Origin: Coniferiporia sulphurascens
Lineage: Eukaryota; Basidiomycota; Agaricomycetes; Hymenochaetales; Hymenochaetaceae
Direction of reading: 5' to 3'
Assembly (NCBI GenBank): GCA_002794785.1
Contig: NBBA01000004.1
Coordinates: forward strand, 1,302,001-1,366,000
DNA length: 64,000 bases
Part shown: positions 46,033 through 55,815 of the stretch, piece after piece
Numbering within the stretch: position 1 is the first letter of the stretch
How the letters are laid out: every line of letters begins with the position of its first letter
Program-made: the position numbers and the translations under genes
Notes under the pieces: generated by a model
Told to the model about the DNA's origin: nothing
Seen by the model: the letters and a program-made list of their open reading frames with translations, nothing else
Databases searched by the model: none

Positions 46033-47815
46033 TCATGAAGGGGACGCAGCAGTTGGCTGTAATTGGATACTCTCGAAAGCGATTTCGTGCCTCGAATATT
46101 GCGAAGACTGGAAAATGTCCGTGGAAAGGGAAGAATACGCCCCACGTATGCGTAATAAGAGACGGGTGCACAAGATGCTGTGCAAGACACTCTGCGGACT
46201 TGAATTTCTTGTCAGCCCGCGGAACGCGCCGTATTTGAGGAAATTACTTGCATGAACAAGAAGGTGTCCATAGTGGACTGAAGTGCGGTTTTCAGCTCGG
46301 TGCTTTGTGTCGTATGGAATTTAGGAAGGGAGAAACTCACCGATGCTAAACGGAGGACGAGCAGGTTTGCGGTAGTTGTACCTAATGCCAGATGTAAGTC
46401 AGATCGTTACGGGACCGACTCTGTTGACACTTATTCTTGTCTTACATAGGATGAGAACATAATAAAAGACACCTGTGCGCTACTTAAGCAGCAGGCAGGA
46501 ATAAAACAATGATCATCGTACCATCTTTGTATATTGTCTTCATCAGGTGAGAGTTGGAGTATCGGACTGACAAATAAAAGTCAGTGTCCGTGTTCGGGTT
46601 GACGGCAAAGATATAACAAGACAAAGGAAAATACAAACAGTGGTATAGTCTTTTGATTAACAAAAGGCATAGAGACACTGAATTCAGATAATTTAAGCAA
46701 TTTTCGAACCGTCGACGAATAAGCGAATTTGCGTACGAGTTTCGCAGCACACAAGGATGATCATTGTAATCCAGATTATCCGGTTGGGGAAAACATGAAG
46801 GCATCCTGAATGGAACAAGTGAAACCCTGCGGCTTGAAGTACATTAAAATCCAGGATCGGGCTCGAGAAAAGATCTGCTTACTCGTTGTAGAGGCGATGT
46901 ACCGAGACAAGCAATAGAATGCCCCCACTACTGAAGTCTTTAAGGGAAGAAAATGTAAATAGGATCTTGGAATTTATCTGGGCAACATACCCCAAGAGTA
47001 CCAGATAGCAACACGAGGATATAAACGTTCCTCCCCCAAATTGCGTACGTACGCATGAAAAGAATCACTGGGTATGGTCATATATTGTGGCCGTTAGGGA
47101 TAATATCTTACCAACCTTCAGAAACTATATAAGCGATGCATATGATCACTGTTGGGAAAATATCAAAGGGTATATCATGCGAGAGAGGGGAATTTGTAAC
47201 AAACCAGTGCTCGCAATAAACACAGTTTCGCACATCTATATTCATATCCAATGTGAGGTTTCTCCAATGAATTAAGGTAGAAACGGATAGACATACATCA
47301 TAGCGAGTGGTAAAAACGGTGACTGAGTGTCGGAAATGAGTATGTAAAAGCGCAAGGCTACAGAACTCTGTAATATACACGTACGGTAAGCCCCAAGGAC
47401 TGTTGTAACGAAGGGTAGGTAACGGTTGAGAAGAAACACAACTTTTGCGAAGTTAAGAGTTGAAGGCCAAACAAGAAGTATCTATTTAGTAATTATTAGA
47501 ACTTTATTAACGCGCATGACCTAGAGAAAGTTACTTCTTCATCCAGAGTGATGAGGTAGTCATAGAACTGCATATATTACCGCCTAAGCCAAAATGTAAT
47601 ACAGTCAAAATCATACGGACTTACAAAGTAAGTCACTGTGGCGACTGGCGATAATAATATTTTCAGTAAATACTATATGTTGAGCGCAGGGCTGCAAACC
47701 TGCCAAATACTGGTCTAGAATTAACAGGGGTCAAACCATTTGAGGAGCAGTACATTCATACACGAGTCAGCATGACATCTAACGCCACATCGACCAAGTT
47801 TTGGGGGATATCCAT
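46033..47815 (-). CDS. DUF6533 seven-helix membrane protein of agaricomycetes
   Basis: Function of the family is unknown; it is a GPCR-like multi-pass protein expanded in mushroom-forming fungi. Seventeen exons: 47815-47764, 47714-47700, 47644-47625, 47567-47535, 47481-47385, 47322-47297, 47235-47205, 47148-47116, 47067-47002, 46930-46883, 46826-46737, 46677-46639, 46566-46522, 46472-46446, 46381-46341, 46277-46248, 46191-46033; 283 aa, all joins in frame. The DUF6533 block reads QYLAVATVTYFFYDYLITLD, then EEILLVWPSTLNFAKV and VFLLNRYLPF. Later family blocks: VILFMRTYAIWGRNVY, LCLLLIKRLYHFR, LMKTIYKDGVFYYV and SVLHSILCTRLLLRIRG. Junctions at exons 6, 10 and 11 have alternatives. The family call is strong because the spliced blocks appear in the correct order. 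Confidence 0.85.
47700..47714 (-). other. 15-nt microexon of the DUF6533 gene
   Basis: Codes (H)-Q-Y-L-A at the start of the DUF6533 block. The following exon (47644-47625) is only 20 nt. Both are flanked by GT…AG introns and are required to restore the YLAVATVTYFFYDYL spelling. Confidence 0.7.
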
Positions 47816-48538
47816 GGCCACCAATTGCTGCACATACCACGGAGCCGGACGGGTGGGGGGGAGGAGAAAGAGGGTGGGGCTGGTCAAGGACACATGCGTA
47901 CTATTGTCGCCAGTAAAGGGGCGTCCGGTATTAGAATAACGGAGCTTTTTTCATCACCTTGGGATGATTCGAGATAAGGAGCTACAACAGGAGAAATGGG
48001 CGGCATGAGCAAAATTAAAAGAACTCGTATCGTGGCATGGAGTGAATACAGATGGCATTTTAAGGCACCGAGCCTCGAGTCCTTCGACAAGTAGGGAAAG
48101 AGTTGCTCCTTCCCTGCTCCTTTTGAGTTCCAGCCGTCGCACGCCCTCCGGTTTTGCGGTAAGAAAAGATTATCGTTACTTTTAACAGAAAGGCCCAAGC
48201 TGAGCGAGGGATGAGAATGGTAAATTTGCGCACAAGCGTGTGGGCGTGAACATGGTGATTGCCAGAGCCCGGGTGGCGACTCCGAGTGAGTAAACCCAGA
48301 CCACGTCTATTTCCTTATTTGGTGTCCAAGGTCGATCCCGAATTTTAACCCCCGTCAGCTGGCATCGCGGGATTCGTTCCGCCACTGGCACGGTCCCAGG
48401 TAATATTAGCACACAGATGCTTGATGCCTAACACTAACATCGCCATTAGAGCGTAGGTCTCACCTCGTTCTGCTTCGTTCGTTAATCTCACTACATTCAG
48501 TTTCCCCATTTTTTTTCTTCAACCTTTAGCCGAGACGA
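47816..48538. promoter_or_regulatory. Divergent upstream region, DUF6533 / ICT1
   Basis: It includes a G-rich run near 47851-47877 (minus-strand pyrimidine tract just before the DUF6533 start). On the plus strand a CATTTTTTTTC…CTTTAG stretch just before the ICT1 ATG could be a leader or a 5'-UTR intron acceptor. Confidence 0.45.
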
Positions 48539-49340
48539 ATGCTACCATCGGGAGCGCGGCTCCCATGGCACACCCTCTTTCAAGTTGCACCCTGGCACGC
48601 CGTTGCTGACTGCAATGGAGCTGCTTGCTTTAGTCTGAGCAGGCACTATGCGTCAAATATAAATTCTATTCCCGTCCCTCCTCCCTTGTTCGAGCTTAAA
48701 ACTTCCGGTGATATGAACTCTGCTCGCCACTGGGTGGAATTGTTCAAGAAGGTAACTATCCCTAGAGAAGCTGTCGAGTTGTCCTTCTCCAGAAGCTCAG
48801 GTCCTGGAGGTCAGGTAACGGCTCTTAAATTGATATATCGTCGCGCTTGCCTTACATCATCATTCGGTCTCGCAGAACGTCAATAAAGTCAATACAAAAT
48901 CCACCGCAAAATGTCCTCTGTCTACAAAGTGGATTCCTTCATGGGCCAAGCAGGCGTTGCGGGGAAATGTAAGTGTTGCTCATCTTGTCCTATCAGCTAG
49001 AAGATAATTTACTGGAATTTACGACACAGCCAGCTTATGTTGCGTCTTCCGATAGCCTACTTATCACTTCGACCCTGCATCGCTCCCAAGCTCATAATGT
49101 CGACGACTGCCTTTCGAAGGTCTGTATGGTAAACTGTTTTTCCCCAACGTAATCCTGATGAACCCGAAGCTCCGTTCGCTTGTCGTAGCAGCGTCTTTGC
49201 AAGGAGTCAAGAACGGAACATCTGAAGAGCAGAAGGAGCGTGTGAAACTCTTCCAAAGAGTCGAGAAGGCACGACGCAAACAAGAAAAAGATCACAAATC
49301 CAAAATAAAACAAACACGTAAGAAGGGAGGTTGGGATTGA
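48539..49340 (+). CDS. Mitochondrial peptidyl-tRNA hydrolase of the ICT1/Pth4 (RF-1 GGQ) family
   Basis: Releases stalled peptides from mitoribosomes. Exons: 48539-48814, 48876-48968, 49030-49119, 49170-49340; 209 aa. The N-terminus (MLPSGARLPWHTLF) has Arg and hydrophobic residues and few acids, fitting a mitochondrial presequence. The catalytic loop is SRSSGPGGQ|NVNKVNTK, with the intron directly after the GGQ. DSLLITSTLHRSQAHNVDDC and the exon join SKLRSLVVAA complete the domain. The C-terminal tail is very basic (KQEKDHKSKIKQTRKKGGWD), as in ICT1, where it reaches into the mRNA channel. The acceptor before LRSLV is CCGAAG. Identity secure. Confidence 0.93.
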
Positions 49341-49742
49341 GCGGATGGGACGGATGCATTCCTTGTGTTCCCGCGCATGCCTTAGGGGGCCCATTAGTCG
49401 CGTTTCGCGGATGGATGCCTGGATAGGCTTTCGCGCCAGATATGAGTGCCTGTTCCAGCTGAAGGGACGGGAGCAATACAAACGAACACGAACAATGCTG
49501 AACCGAATAGTCAGAACAGTGGTGCCGCCTCACGAAGAGATCTGCAGGTGATTAATGGGTGAATGTCGGCATGGATGCGGTTGAATAGTCTTTATTTTTG
49601 CGGGGGAGGTAGAGTCGCTAACTCCCTGGCTGTGTGCTAGAACGAGACGAGTAAAATTACGTAATCCCTATACACGTGCGGAACCCGCGTCCCCCATGTA
49701 CGCGTTCGAGAGTTTGCTTCGCCACTAGTACGAGTCACGACC
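49341..49742. other. Intergenic between ICT1 and HSBP1
   Basis: 402 bp between two plus-strand genes; no gene or distinctive site seen. Confidence 0.5.
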
Positions 49743-50256
49743 ATGTCTTCCGCAAAACCCCTCAAGATATCTGCGTCGACGCCGTCGAAACCCCCGGCTA
49801 ATTCATCTATCCCTGCTAAAGAGGCTCCTTCGGCGGCCGCTTCGACTTCGACATCTGCGGCCAACACCTCTGATATAACGAGCCCGCACGAATTGACTGC
49901 CTTTGTGTGTAGCGGTTCCCCGCACTTTGTCTAACGCACCGTTGTTCCCGGAATTTCACTAACATGGTGAGATGAAGGTTGAGAATCTTCTCGAGGGGTT
50001 AGACGCGAAGTTCGACGACATGTCTTCACAGATCCTCGAACGAAGTGAGTGTGGTCGCCCCCGCCTGAGCCGCTGAGTTCGGACGCTAATGGCAAACTTC
50101 TGTGCAGTGAACCAGATGTCATCTCGAGTAGACGCACTTGAAGCGTCGATCCAGGATATTATCAATGGAGACATCTCCGCTGGCCCCAGCGTTCCTCAAT
50201 CTCCGAGTCTCGGGTCAGGCGGCATGACGGGGGTTCGACGAAGTGGTAGCACGTAA
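49743..50256 (+). CDS. HSBP1: Heat-shock factor binding protein 1 family
   Basis: Small trimeric coiled-coil protein; animal HSBP1 binds trimeric HSF1, and family members also serve WASH complex assembly. Exons: 49743-49904, 49978-50044, 50108-50256; 125 aa. A 50-residue Ser/Ala/Pro-rich N-terminus precedes the conserved core: ELTAFVENLLEGLDAKFDDM, then SSQILERMNQMSSRVDALEA and SIQDII. The core has heptad hydrophobics throughout. The C-terminal 30 residues are Gly/Ser/Pro-rich. Identity is secure from the core; the extended ends are longer than in animals. Confidence 0.92.
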
Positions 50257-50553
50257 TTCGCTTGACGCCGAGCCGAATTCCTATAATGAAGAATTTTCCT
50301 CGAGACTTCTATCAATGTAATGAATACTTCCATTGGTACCGATAACTCCCGCTCACGTCTCAGACTATGCGTATCTTAAGTCTAAATTATACCCTTCCAA
50401 TGTATTTTGTCACAATTTAGCGATTGGCGTTTGATGCGTCGTACTCGCTTAAAAAGTACAGGATTTACCAGTCGTACATCTGCGATTCGCTTTTCTAAGA
50501 TAATAAACACACTATAATCTTGAAGATCGTACACAGTGAAGTTCGGCATCGGA

Positions 50554-51784
50554 TTACTGAGGAGGGGGGCCGCACGCGTTCCGAACGTATTCCCTCGCTC
50601 GACGCTGTCCCAGTTCACCTACCCCTTGAAGCTGCTCGGGAGTTTCACCGTCGACGTTTGTCTTAGAAGTAGAATGGTTAACATAACGCTTCTTCGAAGA
50701 GAACATTCTTACTCTTTCGCGGTCGGCGCCGGCTTCTATGAGCATCACGGCAACTTCAGCGTGAGCTGACTCCATCGCAAGGTGTAATGGTGTATTTCCT
50801 AGCGCAAGTCTAGTTCCGCTCCCTATGTCGCATTAGATGAAAACATACCAACTCGGTCGGCCGTATTCAGTCTAGGTTTCGCAGAGCCCTCAGGTGGATT
50901 TAACAATAATCTTACAAATCCCGTGGAGCCGGTTGTTGCTGCTCGGTGCCTAGGTTGCCGTGTTCAAACGCTCCCTCTAGCTACAGCCATACGGGCGAAT
51001 TTATCGATAAGACTCACAAAGGAAGTTGGTTTGCCCCGTTCCTAGCGTTGATCTGTTTAGATAAAACTATCAGCACTTAATACCCGAAGGAAAAAGGAGG
51101 CGAGTAAAGGCCCACATCGGCTCCCCTTTCCACCAGTAATTTTCCGATCTAAACAAAAACATATTCTGGGGTGAGTCCTTGCAAATCTAAGATAAAGGAC
51201 TCCGCACATCATTCCACTGTTTCGATGCGGCATAATGTCTGGAAAGAAACCGATTTAGCCAATCGGCCGAACTAAACAATAAAAAACGGGATGCACAATG
51301 GGGTCATTCCCTGAGTGGTTTTCTCGTTGATGTTCGCACCAGCCCCGAGAAGCTCCCTTACGATTGACTCACGACCCGCACTGACTGTGCAGAACCAATG
51401 AGCTTGATAAATTTGATGAGCACCGGAGACACTCAACCAGCACAATGCAAGGGCGTCCAGCCACTAGAGTCCTTGATATTAACATCGGCCTTGTGGTTGA
51501 GAAGGAAGGCCACTATGTCAGTGGTGTCCTGATCGGACACAGCTGCCCAATGTAAGGGTGTTCTGCCATCCTTCCGGAAAGACGGTTAAGGATGAAGGGA
51601 TGGGTAAGGCGTGGCTAGACAAGCATACAACGTCTTTCGCATTGACTTGAGCTTCGTCCTCTTCGACGAGGGCTCGCAGCAAAAAGAGCTGGTCTGTGAG
51701 ATGCAGAGCTTATTAGGTTCCAAGCATATTATCGGTGAGTATATTCTAACTCTTGTGTGCTGCAGAGAAAATAGGTAACGCCAT
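50554..51784 (-). CDS. NAS6: 26S proteasome assembly chaperone, gankyrin/p28 (ankyrin repeats)
   Basis: Binds the Rpt3 C-terminal domain during base assembly of the proteasome. Ten exons: 51784-51751, 51708-51632, 51570-51438, 51384-51297, 51238-51208, 51148-51116, 51052-51018, 50949-50849, 50798-50713, 50661-50554; 241 aa. The N-terminus is [10 protein letters not shown], then [21 protein letters not shown]. Successive ankyrin repeats carry [65 protein letters not shown] and [20 protein letters not shown]. The end block is [20 protein letters not shown]. Length and the C-terminal block match gankyrin. Exons of 31, 33, 34 and 35 nt are notable. Identity secure. Confidence 0.93.
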
Positions 51785-51910
51785 GTTCTTGATTGCCAGT
51801 AGTACGAGGTCAAGTCCAAGTAGCGGACGCGCCGCCTCCCGTGACGCGTAGCCCACTTTGGGCCAAATCGGCTGTCTCCGAGTGGTCAGGACTCTCTCAC
51901 TGGCGCGTCC
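51785..51910. promoter_or_regulatory. 126-bp bidirectional promoter, NAS6 / TFB2
   Basis: The two start codons face away from each other across 126 bp. No proteasome-associated control element or TATA box was recognised. Confidence 0.6.
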
Positions 51911-53987
51911 ATGGTCGAGGACTCGGGCGCTGTCTCCTCTGATGCGCCTCACCAACTGCTTCCCTTTCTTCAGCAACAATCACAGGGTGCATTGACGAGA
52001 CTATACGGCCGGCCTTCATCATGTCTATCAGTTTTTCGGTTCGCTTTTTGTACTTGGTCGAGTTCACGAAGACATATCTTACACGCTGTGAAGTCTTCTC
52101 GCCCCCCTGGAGCGTCAGATTGTCATGAACCTTTTGTGGCTTGAATCCTCCATTCCGAGCCAAACCATGTCCTCTTGGGTGAACAGACAAGGCAAAAAGT
52201 AGCCCAACTTTATTTGTATCTTTCTTTTACTGGACCTTATGTCAGGTTGTATGAAAATGCACTGTCAACTCTGAATCGCCTTCATATTATCGGAAACCCG
52301 TCGCAGAAGCTGAACCTCAACACAACGTATAAAACAAGCCTGCGGCAGGCTATCACAGGGGGGTTGGTGCCCTCGCCCTGTTATTCGGATTTCGATTACT
52401 GAAGTCGTAGAAAAAGAGGCACACACCGCAGTTTTGGCGTACCCGCTTCCGATAATGACGAGAGGCGCTCAAATGTCACACTTGAAACACTCGACGCGTA
52501 TGCCGTAGAGAGGTGGGAGGTACAGTGGACAGCGAATTTCGAAGCCCCGACGGCCCTGGCCTCATGTTTTACACCCGCATAGACAATTTTACACTATATG
52601 GTCTCCTCCGGCACTGGCCAGGCGCCGGCGAAGCCATCACAAGGCGTTCTGTTCCTTCTCGAACGAAGTGGTCTAATGGCCGGACACGGGTCAGTTTCCT
52701 TGTTATCTTCTCATGCTAGAGAGATAATGTAAGCCCGCCATTTCCGACAGCGGCTTCATGCAGATCACATCGCTCGGATTCCAGTTCCTTTTGCACTCGC
52801 CACACGCCCAGTTGTGGGAACTCCTTCTACAGTATCTTCATATGGCGGAGGTATGGTCGCACGTCACGCCCAGCGGGCCTAGTGGGTCTCACAGCTTCAC
52901 AGGAGCGCCGAATGGATCTGATCGAAGTACTTGGCTTTCTTTTCATGCTGTCGACGATGGAGCTAGGCCGGGTATACACATATGTTTTCACATCTATTGG
53001 TTCTTTACTGCAACTATTCCGCAGGACTATTCCACTGAAAATCTTGGGGAAACGCAGAAAGCGATGCTAGAAGACCTTAGAGATTACGGCCTTATCTGGC
53101 AAAGAAAGGTGCGGCGACAGGAGGTACTGGTTAAGTGCTAAGTGCCGGAATGACTTCTCGCCCAATCACAGGCGACTTCACGTCGATTTTATCCGACAAG
53201 ATTAGCAACTACCCTTACTTCGTCGCTCCCGCCGCTTCCCACTTCGGGAAGCACAGGAGCTGGTGCACAGGCCCAAGGGTTTATAATCCTCGAGACAAAT
53301 TATCGACTTTACGCGTACACCGGTACGCTATTGGACAAGTGTAATAGGCGATCGCTGACGGAACCCCTTGTCTCGATCAGACAATCCGCTCCAAACAGCC
53401 GTACTCAACCTCTTCGTTACCTTAAAATATCGGTTTCCAAACCTTGTAGTCGGTTCAGTGACTCGTGATAGTGTCAAAAAAGCTTTATCAAATGGAATAA
53501 CCGCTGATCAGGTTTGTTGCTCAAATCTGCTTTCTGAAAAGCTGATCCATCGACTTTGTGGCGCAGATAGTTAAATACCTTACGACACATGCCCATCCAC
53601 AGATGCGTAAAAACGTTGGTTATTACACTCTCATCATCGGAGATTAATCCTTAGTGCTTCTTTCGATATAGAACCCACTTATTCCGGTCACCGTCCAGGA
53701 CCAAATTCGACTGTGGGAGCTTGAAAAGAATCGCTTAAAATCACAAGAAGGTCGGGATGCCGTGTCCTTGTCTGAGCCACTCCCATCTGCTCACTGCAAG
53801 TATTTCAGGTTACTTGTACACTTCGTTCGCATCGCAAGCGGATTACGACTTCGTTTTAAAATATGCAAAGCAGTTGGGTGTTGTTCTATGGGAAAATGCC
53901 ACTAGAAGGAGCTTTTTCGGGAGCCTCGAGGGTCATGCAAACATCAGAGGGTTCATCGAACGAAGAACAGCGGGAGGTGGAGCCTGA
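51911..53987 (+). CDS. TFB2: TFIIH core subunit p52
   Basis: Anchors and stimulates the XPB/Ssl2 translocase in transcription initiation and nucleotide-excision repair. Thirteen exons: 51911-52038, 52094-52198, 52246-52362, 52432-52519, 52583-52689, 52751-52850, 52903-52971, 53025-53108, 53172-53322, 53381-53511, 53567-53614, 53672-53750, 53809-53987; 461 aa. Family blocks in order: [116 protein letters not shown] and [16 protein letters not shown]. The C-terminal p8-binding domain ends [19 protein letters not shown]. Every junction keeps the frame. Identity is very secure. Confidence 0.95.
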
Positions 53988-54180
53988 TCGATTACGATGT
54001 TTTATGCTGCGGGCTGGATGCGAACAAATATGTGTACTACAATGTCCATATTAAATAACTTTAATGTAGCCAACAAGAAATGTCTAAGAAAGGGAGGGCG
54101 GTGCACTGACGCCCGGTGGAGAGACTATCTTCTATGCAAGGTACCTTGTTCCGATCACTTTGTATTTCCCTTCTTACCAT

Positions 54181-55815
54181 TTATGGCCATACGGACGTCA
54201 AATGGAGCATGTCGTCCACCGACGTCAATGTTGAATCCGGTAGCGAAAGCATTGTTTCCCCCGCTTGCGGGCTAGGGCACATGGACGTAGCAGACAGACA
54301 GCCTGAGCCCGTGTCCTTTAATTGATATATAGATGGCAACGATGCGAATCGTTGAGGCTGCCGAGGTTGTGTCGGTGTGGCTGGCAAAGACGAGTGCGAT
54401 GTCGATGTATGTTGATTTGAATGTGACTGTGTCAGGGTCGACAACGACAAAACTGGATGGTCGCGATGGTAGGCGAAAGGGGCAGCCGGTAATTCCGAGG
54501 GGGAAACTAATGTAAATGAACTGCCGGCGCCGATGCCAAAGTCACCATTCCATGCAGACAGGAAGCCAATAGAATCCTGTGCTATGGACAATGCGTTGTA
54601 TGGCGTAAAGTATCCGGTGGGAAAGGGAAGCGGCGGGTGAACGGTTAACTTTTTGTCCCTGCGCTGGCCATCGGTAGACCCGACGGCATAAGACTGGTTT
54701 GTCTGAGGCGGTTGCGCGAAGCCCAAAGACGCCGGAAACCACGAAGAATTGTTGTCAGAGACGGACGATGTAGAAGACAGTGACTCGGACGACCGGCATT
54801 TCTCGTGATATCCTGGCATTGAGTAAATTACCGGTGTCGCTGGCGACTCATATTGAGTCTTCTGGGTCAGCACAGGACGTGGTCGAATATGCGGGGCCCT
54901 CTGACACGGGATAACAGGCTGAGATACGGAGGGAAATGGCAGGGATGTCTGCCGCGGAGATTCGCCCAGTCCTTCGTCTGCATCACATCTGGTTTTTTCA
55001 TTAGTCCAAAAACTGAGTTTTATGCTTTTAATGAGACGGACATGTATCTCGGCCTTCCGTCCAACCCATTCTCGGTGACAGGAGGTATGCGGAACTTGGT
55101 GGACTCCAGAAGCTCAGGGGGTATGTCAAGCGCCATGATATCCACTCGAGAGGATAGAGGGAGAAGTTTCCCCAACCTCACGTCTTCCTGGCTGTAATAG
55201 GCGATGAGATGGTGATCAGAACCCTCGACACCAATTGTTATTGTCTGACTCAATTTTCATCAATATTTTCCCCTCCCTGAGTGCATTAAATATACCTTTT
55301 TGATTAGGCCATTTGGCTTGAAACGACCATTATTGTCACTCAAGCACCCCACCAGCGATTTTGACAACTTCTGTTCAGCCAACTCGGTTGTGGTGAGTTC
55401 GGAGGTATTGCCGCGTCGCTTCGAGGCCCTGCGACTCTCCGGGGGCGAGCGGGCATTGGCTCTGTCTGTGACCTCTCGATACACCTGTAGCAGATAGACC
55501 GAAGTCAATGAAGGGACAGTGACTTCACATCTCAAGGGATTTAATTGCACTTACAAGGAAGTTACCAACGATGCGCGACGCTGACCAGGAAAGGCCTTCA
55601 GTCCAGCGCTTTATTCCACTCTCATCGTCACTGAAGATAAATATTGATCCACTTCGAATCATAGCCCGCCGTTCAAGGTCATTGAGGCGACGTGTTATAC
55701 GAGGGATGATGCCTTGACGAGCCGCCTGGATCAGACGCAGTGCGTCGCCGGTAGTCTCCACAAAGCCATAGAAAGGCTCAACCTTGGTCGACGGTAGTCG
55801 GGTAGTCAAAGCCAT
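54181..55815 (-). CDS. WOPR-domain transcription regulator (Gti1/Pac2, Wor1/Ryp1 family)
   Basis: Fungus-specific regulators of morphology and development. Exons: 55815-55555, 55484-55296, 55244-55042, 54988-54181; 486 aa. WOPRa: EPFYGFVETTGDALRLIQAA, RRLNDLERRAMIRSGSIFIF and IKRWTEGLSWSASRI. WOPRb: FKPNGLIKKTITIG and HHLIAYYSQEDV. They are separated by a Ser/Arg-rich linker, as in the family. The C-terminal 300 residues are Ser/Pro/Gln-rich and disordered. The third intron has a weak donor (AT|GTCCGT); the alternative GCATAA donor leaves the wrong phase, so the chosen join is the only one I found that connects both frames. The WOPR call is very secure; the tail join is less so. Confidence 0.92.

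Noticed and set aside
51897..52190. 97-codon basic minus frame over the TFB2 start
   Set aside because: It is opposite exons 1 and 2 of TFB2 and the 126-bp promoter; no family, best explained as a shadow.
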